Source: Clostridiales bacterium
Lineage (GTDB): Bacteria; Bacillota_A; Clostridia; Lachnospirales; Bianqueaceae
DNA: 6,721 nucleotides
Direction: 5' to 3'
Assembly (NCBI GenBank): GCA_019423265.1
Contig: JAHZBS010000131.1
Location: 1-6,721, forward strand
Position 1 is the first letter of the stretch. Every line of letters starts with the position of its first letter. This document shows positions 1-6,300 of this stretch, one piece after another. Made by a program: the position numbers and the translations under genes. Under the pieces are notes generated by a model, which was given only the letters and a program-made list of their open reading frames with translations, was not told the origin of the DNA and did not search any database.

Positions 1-341
1 GTGCAAAAAGAGGGGAATGTCCGCCGGCAAAGAGACAAAGTAGGGAGAAATGCCCACTGAAAAGAGAGAAAACAGGTGAGCCGGCGTGCAAAAAAGGAAA
101 ATACCCGCCGAAGAAGAGACAAGGTGGGAAGGAATACCCGCCGAAGAGGAAGAAAGTAGAGAAACCGGCGTGCAAAAAAGGGAAATGTCCGCCGGCAAAG
201 AGACAAAGTAAGGAGGAATGCCCGCTGAAGAGGAAGAAAATAGAGAAGCCGGCGTGCAAAAAGAGGGAAGTGTCCGCCGGCAAAGAGACAAAGTAGGAAG
301 AAGTGCCCGCCGAAGAGGAAGAAATAAATGTTCCGGCGTGC
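1..341 (+). repeat. Tandem array of 84-85 bp purine-rich direct repeats (4 copies plus start of a fifth)
   Basis: The anchor GTGCA recurs at 1, 86, 170, 254 and 338, giving spacings of 85, 84, 84 and 84. Each unit contains an A-tract, then CCGCCG, AAGAGACAA, a second CCCGCYGAAG block and a closing CCGGC that joins the next unit. The plus strand is strongly enriched in G and A. Units 1 and 4 read AAAAAGAG after GTGC, while units 2 and 3 read AAAAAAGG and are one base shorter there. CCGGCG at each unit start is complementary to CGCCGG 20-26 bases later in units 3 and 4, so a short hairpin can form; the second arm is changed in unit 2. The array ends in AT-rich DNA at about 345 and its left end lies outside the window. 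No direct-repeat/spacer alternation is seen, so it is not a CRISPR. Confidence 0.9.
3..296 (+). other. Open frame through the repeat array: possible broken end of a 28-residue Cys/Lys/Pro repeat protein
   Basis: The frame beginning at base 3 is open, without a start codon in the window, to a TAG at 294-296. Units 2 and 3 read in this frame as 28-residue repeats with the pattern PACKKGK-C/Y-PP, a basic stretch with RQ, then C/Y-P-L/P-KRKK and EK. The period of 84 bases equals 28 codons, and the two Cys codons (TGT/TGC) vary to TAC (Tyr). Against a coding role, units 1 and 4 carry one extra base in the A-rich stretch, which shifts the frame. If unit 4 is put back in frame, the pattern continues to a TAA at 324-326. 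It could be the decayed 3' end of a repeat-protein gene, or a non-coding repeat that is open by chance because it is poor in T. I do not recognise a family. Confidence 0.25.
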
Positions 342-374
342 AGTAAAGGCAAGATATCAATTCTTTACTTATTC

Positions 375-427
375 CAAAAAAAACTTTAATTATTTCCATT
401 GCCACTGCGGGAGGAATATGGTATACT
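375..427 (+). promoter_or_regulatory. Sigma-A promoter of the glycoside hydrolase operon, with AT-rich upstream element
   Basis: The -35 TTGCCA (399-404) and the -10 TATACT (422-427) are separated by exactly 17 bp, close to the sigma-A consensus. The A/T-rich stretch just upstream (about 375-397) resembles an UP element. Transcription would start near 434, leaving a leader of about 34 nt before the ATG at 468. No clear catabolite (cre) site or LacI-type palindrome was found around it, so how the operon is regulated is not visible. Confidence 0.75.
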
Positions 428-454
428 GCAAGAAATTTGTAACGGTGCAAACGT

Positions 455-463
455 GGGGGAAAG
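455..463 (+). promoter_or_regulatory. Ribosome binding site deciding the hydrolase start
   Basis: GGGGGAAAG lies 4-5 bases upstream of ATG 468. It is an imperfect Shine-Dalgarno, but it is the only one placed downstream of the promoter. An upstream in-frame TTG at 399 lies inside the -35 element and cannot be the start of a transcript made from that promoter. Confidence 0.55.
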
Positions 464-467
464 AACA

Positions 468-3400
468 ATGGCATTATATAAGGAACAAAAAGGGAAAAAA
501 CTGACAGAGGAGCAATTTCAAAATCCAACCAGCGAATACAGAGGCGCTCCATTCTGGGCATGGAATAACAAGTTGGACCGAGATCAGCTGCTGCGCCAGA
601 TCGACTATTTTAAACAAATGGGTATGGGAGGCTTTCATATCCACTGCCGTGCAGGTTTGGATACGCCATATATGGGAGCGGAATATCAATCCATCGTGGC
701 GGCATGCTGCCAAAAAGCGAAGCAGGAGGGACTTCTGTGCTGGCTGTATGACGAGGATCGATGGCCCTCTGGCAGTGCCGGGGGCATGGTCACAAAGAAC
801 TCAGAGTATTGCCAGCGGAGACTGATCTTTACAGCATTCGAACATCCCAGCCAAGAGTTCGTCAAAGGGGAATCACTCACATATGGCGTCCTGTATCACA
901 TGGCAGAATACGCTGTCACAGTGCAAGATGGAATCCTACAAGAATATGAGCGAATCGCACCGGGAGATATCATTCCTACATCGGCCAGGCGATGGTATGC
1001 CTATCTGACCATCGCGCCCAGAAACGACAGTTTCAATGGAGAATCCTACGTGGATACGCTGAATAAACGCGCCATAGAAAAGTTTATCGAAAAAACTCAC
1101 CAAGAATATTACTGCGCGCTGGGCAGCGAATTTGGGCGGACAGTGCCGGCCATTTTTACCGATGAACCTCAATTTGCCTCGAAGCAGACGTTAGTGCGGT
1201 GCGACGAACCGCAGGAGATCCAGATTCCATTTACTGACGACCTGGAGGAAGCATATCAGGAGGCATACGAGGAAAGTTTACTGGATAAGCTGCCAGAGCT
1301 GTTTTGGGAATTGCCAGAGGGCGTGTCCGTGGCCCGGTATCGATTCCATAATTTCGTCGCAGAGCGCTTTGCAGAAAGTTTTGCCGATACAATCGGACAG
1401 TGGTGTGAAGCGCATGGGATTATGCTTACGGGACATATGATGGCGGAAGACACATTGATGTCGCAGACCTCAGTGCTGGGGGACGCGATGCGCTCCTACC
1501 GGAGCTTTCAGCTGCCTGGAATCGACATCTTAATGGACAGACGTGAATTCGCCACCGCCAAACAGGCGCAGAGCGCATCCCACCAATATGGGCGCGAGGG
1601 AGTGCTAAGCGAGCTGTATGGCGTGACCAACTGGGATTTTGATTTTCGAGGGCACAAATTGCAAGGCGATTGGCAGGCAGCGCTGGGGGTGACAACCCGC
1701 GTACCCCATCTGACATGGGTCAGTATGAAAGGGGAGGCAAAACGGGATTATCCAGCCTCCATCGGCTATCAATCCCCCTGGTATCAGGAGTATTCCATGG
1801 TAGAGGACCATTTTGCGAGGGTCAACATGGCGCTGACCAGAGGAAAAGCGCGCGTTCGTGTCGGAGTCATCCACCCAGTGGAAAGTGTGTGGCTTTACTA
1901 TGGATCGAATGAAAAGACGGGCGCCATCCGGGAAGAATTGCAGGAAAATTTCCAGAATCTGCTGCAATGGATGCTTTTTGGACTCATCGATTTTGATTAC
2001 ATCTGCGAGTCCCTATTGCCCTCCCAGTGTTCGGTCAAGGAAACAGATGTGCTGCAAGTGGGGCAGATGCAATACGAGGCGGTGGTTGTGCCAGGGTGTG
2101 TCACACTCCGATCCTCGACGCTAGAGAGCCTGGAAGCCTTTGCCCGGGGCGGGGGCCGTGTTATATTTGTGGGTGAGCCAGCGCCATACACGGATGCGCA
2201 GCCGTCAGACAGGGCAGCCACGCTAGCGGCGAGGAGCGAAACCATTCCATTCTCAAAGAAGCGGGTATTAGACGCCCTAGAGCCATTCCGAGAGGTGGAT
2301 ATTATCTCCGTTAACGGGACATTCAGCGAGTGGGGCGGAAAAGGGGCTGGAATGCGCGCGGAGCGGTTATTGTATCAGATGCGACAGGACGGCGAAGATC
2401 GATGGCTTTTTGTAGCCCATGGCCTTCCCATGCTCAACCCGGATGTCCCCTATCGGGAGGTCATTGAAATTCAATTGGCAGGGGAATGGAAACCTACGCT
2501 CTATCATACCATGTCCGGCGACATTACGCCGGTACCAGCGCAGTATCAGAACGGAAAAACCCTGATTACCTGTGAGTTCTATGAACATGACAGTCTTCTC
2601 TTTCTGCTAGAACCTGGGACAAGAGCCGCAACCCTCACCGGAGAGGGAGAACGGCCGGGAGAGGGCGAAATCGTAGACTTTCCCGACGTCCTGCCTATTA
2701 CGAAATCAGCGCCCAACGTGTTGTTGCTGGACATGGCAGAATTTAAAATTGATAGAGGCCCATGGAAACCTAGGGAAGAGATTTTACGCATCGATAAAAA
2801 AGTGAGAGAAACCCTACACATCCGGCGATCTGGCGTACAGCCGTGGACGATTCAGGAGACGGCGAAAGCCCATCATAGGGTCCGCCTTCGATATACCATC
2901 GAATGCCAGTATCCCGCTAGAAACCTGGCCCTAGCGCTAGAAAATCAAGAAGAGACACGAATTTTTCTGGACGACTGCGAGATCGAGAAGAAAATACAGG
3001 GGTATTTCACCGATGAGGCGATTGAAACCGTAGCGCTGCCGGATTTGGGAGAGGGAACCCATCATCTGGAGCTGGAGCTGCCCTATTCAGAAAAAACATA
3101 TCTGGAAGCGTGTTACGTAATCGGAGATTTTGGGGTGCAGGTGATAGGGAGTCAAGCGAACCTGGTAGAGCCAGTCCAACAGTTGGAATTTGGCAGCTGG
3201 ACTGAGCAGGGACTGCCATTTTACGGACAAAATATAACGTATCACATTCCCATCAAACTGGAAAAAGCGGGGACGCTGCGGGTTCAGGCAACAAAATTTC
3301 GCTGTCCCCTCTGGAAAGTCTATCTAGATGGGGAGGAGAAGGCGGCGGTGGCGTTTGCGCCTTATACGGCGGAGATCCCTGGCGTTGCGGCGGGACAGCA

Positions 3401-3599
3401 TGAGGTGGCGATAGAGGTGTTTGGAAATCAGATTAACACCTTTGGCAGCGTCCACAACTGCAACGAGCAGCTGCGGTGGTTTGGCAGCGGAGCCTGGAAG
3501 ACAGAGGGGGCCAGCTGGGCGTATGAGTATCAACTAAAGCGCTGTGGGATCCTTAAAAAGCCAGAAATCCGCCTTTTTGAAAACAGAGAGCGAGGATGA
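468..3599 (+). CDS. GH106-like glycoside hydrolase (alpha-L-rhamnosidase-related), cytoplasmic, 1043 aa
   Basis: This is probably a retaining or inverting exo-glycosidase of the family related to GH106 alpha-L-rhamnosidases, removing rhamnose or a similar sugar from imported oligosaccharides or glycosides. From the ATG at 468, PFWAWN (residues 28-33) and LYDEDRWPSG (93-102) are hallmark N-terminal barrel motifs. TDEP (acidic residues 232-233), TGH..AE (H323, E327) and the SELYG segment with E382 followed by D401-W402 supply candidate catalytic and metal-site carboxylates. Residues about 462-580 (VGVIHP to VIFVGE) resemble the glutamine-amidotransferase-like domain seen in large glycosidases. 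Two beta-sandwich, galactose-binding-like modules follow at about 800-900 and 918-1010. There is no signal peptide or anchor, so it should act in the cytoplasm. A longer in-frame start at 399 (TTG) is rejected because it overlaps the promoter. The 3' end overlaps the next gene by ATGA. Substrate specificity cannot be read from sequence; family assignment is from motif recognition. Confidence 0.85.
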   Translation: MALYKEQKGKKLTEEQFQNPTSEYRGAPFWAWNNKLDRDQLLRQIDYFKQMGMGGFHIHCRAGLDTPYMGAEYQSIVAACCQKAKQEGLLCWLYDEDRWPSGSAGGMVTKNSEYCQRRLIFTAFEHPSQEFVKGESLTYGVLYHMAEYAVTVQDGILQEYERIAPGDIIPTSARRWYAYLTIAPRNDSFNGESYVDTLNKRAIEKFIEKTHQEYYCALGSEFGRTVPAIFTDEPQFASKQTLVRCDEPQEIQIPFTDDLEEAYQEAYEESLLDKLPELFWELPEGVSVARYRFHNFVAERFAESFADTIGQWCEAHGIMLTGHMMAEDTLMSQTSVLGDAMRSYRSFQLPGIDILMDRREFATAKQAQSASHQYGREGVLSELYGVTNWDFDFRGHKLQGDWQAALGVTTRVPHLTWVSMKGEAKRDYPASIGYQSPWYQEYSMVEDHFARVNMALTRGKARVRVGVIHPVESVWLYYGSNEKTGAIREELQENFQNLLQWMLFGLIDFDYICESLLPSQCSVKETDVLQVGQMQYEAVVVPGCVTLRSSTLESLEAFARGGGRVIFVGEPAPYTDAQPSDRAATLAARSETIPFSKKRVLDALEPFREVDIISVNGTFSEWGGKGAGMRAERLLYQMRQDGEDRWLFVAHGLPMLNPDVPYREVIEIQLAGEWKPTLYHTMSGDITPVPAQYQNGKTLITCEFYEHDSLLFLLEPGTRAATLTGEGERPGEGEIVDFPDVLPITKSAPNVLLLDMAEFKIDRGPWKPREEILRIDKKVRETLHIRRSGVQPWTIQETAKAHHRVRLRYTIECQYPARNLALALENQEETRIFLDDCEIEKKIQGYFTDEAIETVALPDLGEGTHHLELELPYSEKTYLEACYVIGDFGVQVIGSQANLVEPVQQLEFGSWTEQGLPFYGQNITYHIPIKLEKAGTLRVQATKFRCPLWKVYLDGEEKAAVAFAPYTAEIPGVAAGQHEVAIEVFGNQINTFGSVHNCNEQLRWFGSGAWKTEGASWAYEYQLKRCGILKKPEIRLFENRERG

Positions 3600-4402
3600 T
3601 GACCATGGAATGGATTCTGTTAGGAACAGGGGCTGCCGACTGGCAGGAACCGCGGGAAAGCGGAGAATACAGAGGGTACACGAGCACGCTGCTTGACAGC
3701 CATATTCTGTTGGATTGTACGGAGCATTCCCTCCGAAAAATGGAAGAGCTGGGGATCGAATGGGCGCAAGTGACGGATCTTTTCTTTACCCACAGCCATG
3801 ACGACCACTGTGATGTGGAAGCGGTACGGGCAATTGCCCAAGCGCGTCAAAAGGCCCACGGCAGTCCTCTGCGGATCTACGGCGAGGGTTCGTGGATCCA
3901 AACGCTGTTTTGCCCGGGTGAGAGGGACTGGCAAGTTTCGCAGCTCACCGCCTACGAGGAGGTCAGCTGCGGAGACTATCGATTGCTTCCCCTGGCGGCC
4001 AACCACCGGACGGAGCGGGAGACAGAGACCGCGCTCTCCTATTTAATTCGAAGGGGAGAGACCGCGGTTCTGTACGCTCTCGATGGCGCTTGGATGTTAA
4101 ACAAAACCTGGCAGGTTCTGCGGAAAACAGCAATCGACGCCTGGATTGTGGACTGTACCATAGGAGACGGGCATGAGGGAGATTTTCGGATTTTCGAGCA
4201 TAACAGCCTGTCCATGGTGAGGGCGATGGCCCACACATTGATGGCAAAGACCCCCTATGGGCCGCCGGTTCTAAAGCAGGGAGCGCCCATTATTCTGAAC
4301 CACCTGGCAAAAACGCTGCACCCCTGCCAGGAAGAACTAGAACAGACGTTACAGGCCCCCTTTGTGGTGGCAAGGGATGGAATGCGGTTCCGGATCGGCT
4401 AG
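3596..4402 (+). CDS. MBL-fold metallo-hydrolase, 268 aa
   Basis: This is a metallo-beta-lactamase-superfamily hydrolase with a complete two-metal ligand set. The HxHxDH motif is H66, H68, D70 and H71, the third-strand histidine is H137, the bridging aspartate is D163 (in YALDGAW) and the last histidine is H236 (in LNHL). The N-terminal LLGTGAADW resembles the strand-loop of the RNase Z/PhnP-like branch of the fold, so a phosphoester or lactone substrate is possible, but the substrate is unknown. No signal peptide is seen. The start ATG at 3596 overlaps the hydrolase stop codon (ATGA), implying translational coupling. ATGs at 3599 and 3605 are alternatives, and the latter is better spaced from GAGG at 3592-3595. 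Context suggests a role in metabolism of the sugar or aglycone released by the upstream enzyme (inference). The last 54 bases overlap a convergent gene. Confidence 0.85.
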   Translation: MMTMEWILLGTGAADWQEPRESGEYRGYTSTLLDSHILLDCTEHSLRKMEELGIEWAQVTDLFFTHSHDDHCDVEAVRAIAQARQKAHGSPLRIYGEGSWIQTLFCPGERDWQVSQLTAYEEVSCGDYRLLPLAANHRTERETETALSYLIRRGETAVLYALDGAWMLNKTWQVLRKTAIDAWIVDCTIGDGHEGDFRIFEHNSLSMVRAMAHTLMAKTPYGPPVLKQGAPIILNHLAKTLHPCQEELEQTLQAPFVVARDGMRFRIG

Positions 4403-4639
4403 TACCCGGCGCTCCACGAACCAGGCGGGATCCTCAAAAAATAGATAGGTTACTTTACCCAAAATCCGGCAGGTATACCGGATTCCCCGGCCGCCAGCTT
4501 TTAAGCTGGCGGCCGGTCGTATATCCAGAATCCGGTCGATGGAAAATACGCGGCCATCCTCCCATCGAATGGATTTTGGCGTCATCGTTCCGGCCTCGTC
4601 AAAGAGAACCAACACTTGGACAAATACTTTCTCATGCAT
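4349..4639 (-). CDS. Small conserved-looking protein of unknown function, co-transcribed with the Y-family polymerase, 96 aa
   Basis: The start ATG at 4637-4639 (minus strand) has a good Shine-Dalgarno, AAAGGAG, about 7 bases upstream. It lies 19 nt after the polymerase stop, so both are in one SOS-controlled operon. The core (residues 1-78) alternates short hydrophobic strands with turns: VFVQVLVLF, then SIRWEDGRVFSIDRILDIR, a basic AASLKAGG loop, YTCRI, VTYLFFED and WFVERR. It reads as a small all-beta protein, perhaps SH3- or OB-like. I associate similar small proteins with Clostridia Y-family polymerases, but cannot name a family. Residues 79-96 look like a non-conserved tail that begins where the convergent MBL-fold gene ends. 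The basic loop is encoded by a 30-base inverted repeat. A polymerase accessory or DNA/nucleotide-binding role is inference only. Confidence 0.75.
   Translation of the reverse strand: MHEKVFVQVLVLFDEAGTMTPKSIRWEDGRVFSIDRILDIRPAASLKAGGRGIRYTCRILGKVTYLFFEDPAWFVERRVLADPEPHSIPCHHKGGL
4487..4516. repeat. Perfect 14-bp inverted repeat inside the small gene
   Basis: CCGGCCGCCAGCTT at 4487-4500 is the exact reverse complement of AAGCTGGCGGCCGG at 4503-4516, separated by TT. On the minus strand it encodes the RPAASLKAGGR stretch of the small protein. No T-run follows on either strand, so it is not a canonical terminator, although it could slow polymerases arriving from either convergent operon. Confidence 0.8.
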
Positions 4640-4658
4640 GGCAGGCTCCTTTCCTATT

Positions 4659-5909
4659 TTAGCCGGCCCGGTGCCGGTAAAAGTTTTCAGGGTGGATCAC
4701 ATGGTCCGACTCCGGATTCAGGGCGGACAGCCCAGAATCTGTCAGCATGATGCCGCGCTGAATGCAGGAGTGGCCGAAGCGATGGCGCAGAGTGTCGATG
4801 GAGTGCTCCAGCAGTGACTGCTTCTCAAGATGAACCTGGTCCGGCAAAAGAGAGAGCTGTCTGTGACCTGTACACTCCAGATCGCAGGCGCGCACCCCTA
4901 AACTGCGGATAGGGGCGTCAGGGCGGTGTTCCAGGTAGAGGGAAAACGCTGTTTCAAATAACTCTTGGGAGGTCTGCCCGGGCTGGGGCAGCTTTTTTTG
5001 CCGCTCAAAGGAGATCAGCGCAGCATCCCGGATCCAGAGCTGGACGGTGCGGCAGCAAAATTCATAGCGGCGCAGGCGGGCGGCAACACTCTCACACAAA
5101 ATATAGAGTGTAAGTTTTACATCGTCGTCAGAGACGAGATCGCGGGGTGTCGTGGTGCTGTTGCCGATGGATTTGATCCACGCCTTTGCGTCCTCGTGAG
5201 CGACGGGGGACGTATCATCGCCCTTGGCCCAGCGCTGCAGCTGCAAGCCAACGCGGCCGAGAAGGGATTGAAGCAAGGCGGGAGTCGCGTTGGCCAGCTG
5301 TCCGATGGTCAAGATACCGTGCCGGCGGAGCTTATTTTTAGTCGCGGGGCCGACAAAGAGCAGTGTTTCCACGGGCAGGGGCCAAATGCGGGCCGACATC
5401 TGCTCCCGCGGAATATAGATGGTGGCATCCGGCTTCTTTAGATCCGATGCCAACTTTGCAAAGATTTTGTTGAAGGAGACGCCGATGGAGGCTGTCACAC
5501 CCAGCTCACTGCGAATGAGAGAGCGAATCTCACCCGCGATGGTCTGGCCATCCCCGAAAAGGGGGGCGCTGGCGGTTACATCCAACCAGCATTCATCAAG
5601 GCCAAAGCTTTCGATTTGATCGGTAAAGCGGCCGTAGATTTGCCGGGCCAGATGGGAGTAGCGGAGATAGCGGTCATAATTGGCCGTGACAAATTGGATG
5701 CCAGGGCACGCTTGCCTTGCCATCCACAGGGGTTGCCCTGTCTGAACGCCGAAGGCTTTGGCGATATAATTTTTGGCGAGGACAATCCCGTGGCGCAGCT
5801 GTGGATCGCCCACCACAGCGACCGGCCGTCCTCGAAGAGACGGCCGGTACAGGCATTCCACGGAAGCGTAAAAATTATTTAAATCCGAGTGAAGAATAAC
5901 GCGCTGCAC
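4659..5909 (-). CDS. dinB: Y-family translesion DNA polymerase (DinB/Pol IV type), 416 aa
   Basis: This low-fidelity polymerase copies past damaged template bases. With GTG 5909 as residue 1, the palm opens with SDLNNFYASVE, giving the catalytic D9 and the steric-gate position Y14. The catalytic pair D105-E106 lies in SFGLDECWLDV. The SIGVSFNKIFAKLASDLKKP block (141-160) is characteristic, and VGPATKNKLRRHGI (186-199) is the thumb helix-hairpin-helix. A little-finger domain follows. QLSLL at 351-355 matches the beta-clamp-binding pattern QL(S/D)LF. The length is typical for Pol IV. The GTG start is chosen because GGTGGTGAT lies just upstream, where an SD belongs, and the upstream in-frame extension to 6215 crosses the promoter and LexA site. 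The small gene at 4349-4639 follows in the same operon. It could equally be annotated as a UmuC-like PolY; the Pol IV call is by overall motif match. Confidence 0.92.
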   Translation of the reverse strand: MQRVILHSDLNNFYASVECLYRPSLRGRPVAVVGDPQLRHGIVLAKNYIAKAFGVQTGQPLWMARQACPGIQFVTANYDRYLRYSHLARQIYGRFTDQIESFGLDECWLDVTASAPLFGDGQTIAGEIRSLIRSELGVTASIGVSFNKIFAKLASDLKKPDATIYIPREQMSARIWPLPVETLLFVGPATKNKLRRHGILTIGQLANATPALLQSLLGRVGLQLQRWAKGDDTSPVAHEDAKAWIKSIGNSTTTPRDLVSDDDVKLTLYILCESVAARLRRYEFCCRTVQLWIRDAALISFERQKKLPQPGQTSQELFETAFSLYLEHRPDAPIRSLGVRACDLECTGHRQLSLLPDQVHLEKQSLLEHSIDTLRHRFGHSCIQRGIMLTDSGLSALNPESDHVIHPENFYRHRAG

Positions 5910-5912
5910 AGT

Positions 5913-5921
5913 ATCACCACC
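5913..5921 (-). promoter_or_regulatory. Ribosome binding site for the polymerase GTG start
   Basis: Read on the minus strand, CGGTGGTGAT matches the extended Shine-Dalgarno AGGAGGTGAT at 8 of 10 positions. It leaves about 7 bases between its core and the GTG at 5907-5909, which fixes the unusual start codon. Confidence 0.65.
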
Positions 5922-5926
5922 GATTG

Positions 5927-5940
5927 AGAACTTATGTTCG
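5927..5940 (-). promoter_or_regulatory. LexA (SOS) operator of the polymerase operon
   Basis: On the minus strand CGAACATAAGTTCT matches the Firmicutes LexA/DinR consensus CGAAC-N4-GTTCG closely, with a perfect GAAC-N4-GTTC core at 5928-5939. It begins 5-6 bases downstream of the -10 hexamer and so covers the predicted transcription start. Bound LexA would block the promoter, giving DNA-damage induction of both downstream genes. Confidence 0.85.
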
Positions 5941-5945
5941 CATAT

Positions 5946-5974
5946 AGTATAGCGCAGCAGCGCAAAAAAAACTA
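5946..5974 (-). promoter_or_regulatory. Promoter of the polymerase operon
   Basis: On the minus strand the -10 is TATACT (5946-5951). At 17 bp spacing the -35 position reads TAGTTT (5969-5974), a poor match, preceded by no better candidate. The spacer holds the inverted repeat GCGC-TGCT-GCGC and a run of eight T. A strong -10 with a weak -35 next to a LexA box is plausible for a tightly held SOS promoter. Confidence 0.6.
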
Positions 5975-6249
5975 GCGGTAAAATAAGGAAAATGCCCTTC
6001 AAGGCACAGGCGTATAATAGAGCCTTCATCAGCAGCTTCAAATCCACCTTGTTTTGCTCGGCGTCCTGCAATGATAGAAAGACGGAAAAAAGCGATGAAT
6101 TAAGAAATGCTCTTTTCGGCCGGTAAAGCCGTTGCGCGGCGTATTGGCAGACTTGTGAGGATTCCTTCAAAAAAATGATTGTCTGAATCCCAATAGCCTG
6201 GAATGGTAACGCCACAGCAACATTAGAAAACGGAATACAACATTGAGCG
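5975..6249. other. Non-coding leader / probable mobile-element boundary region
   Basis: I see no convincing gene between the polymerase promoter and the mobC-like gene. A 44-codon plus-strand frame (5992-6126) starts after AAGGAA but has no recognisable features. A long minus-strand open frame continuous with the polymerase is untranslated leader or upstream DNA. The region holds nested inverted repeats (6142-6195). Since the polymerase is a chromosomal-type gene and the mobC remnant belongs to transferable elements, the edge of an inserted element should lie here, but no att-type duplication can be identified. Confidence 0.4.
6142..6195. repeat. Nested inverted repeats upstream of the mobC remnant
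   Basis: The outer arms are TATTG (6142-6146) and CAATA (6191-6195). The inner arms are GGATTC (6159-6164) and GAATCC (6185-6190), around an A-rich 20-base loop. Together they form an interrupted hairpin about 110-160 bases upstream of mobC, where transfer origins of mobilizable elements often lie. Confidence 0.45.
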
Positions 6250-6276
6250 AGAGCGTCCGTGTTATGCGGGCGCTCT
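6250..6276 (+). terminator. Hairpin plus T-rich tail just before mobC (attenuator-like, or part of oriT)
   Basis: AGAGCGTCCG (6250-6259) pairs with CGGGCGCTCT (6267-6276) over 10 bp with a single G-T wobble, around the 7-base loop TGTTATG. It is followed by TATTCTTTA. It ends 24 bases before the mobC ATG, so it could stop read-through transcription or be a relaxosome-related inverted repeat. Confidence 0.5.
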
Positions 6277-6300
6277 TATTCTTTAGAAAGGAATTTGAGC

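Noticed and set aside
1..341. CRISPR array
   Set aside because: Repeats are contiguous 84-85 bp units that vary throughout, without constant short repeats and unique spacers, and no cas genes are present.
436..458. Possible CcpA cre site around GTGCAAACGTG in the hydrolase leader
   Set aside because: Too many mismatches to TGWAARCGYTWNCW, with no palindromic symmetry.
4303..4331. CCTGGCA/TGCCAGG inverted repeat near the end of the MBL-fold gene as a terminator for the minus-strand operon
   Set aside because: Only 7 bp with a 15-base loop and no T-run in the right place.
5992..6126. Plus-strand frame of 44 codons after AAGGAA
   Set aside because: The SD spacing is short, and there is no recognisable domain or partner gene. 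It is antisense to an equally open minus frame, so chance is the simplest explanation.
5910..6215. Extension of the polymerase reading frame upstream to an ATG at 6215, adding about 100 residues with a hydrophobic stretch
   Set aside because: It crosses the -10 element and the LexA box. The added residues lie outside the normal Pol IV start, and GTG 5909 has a good ribosome binding site.
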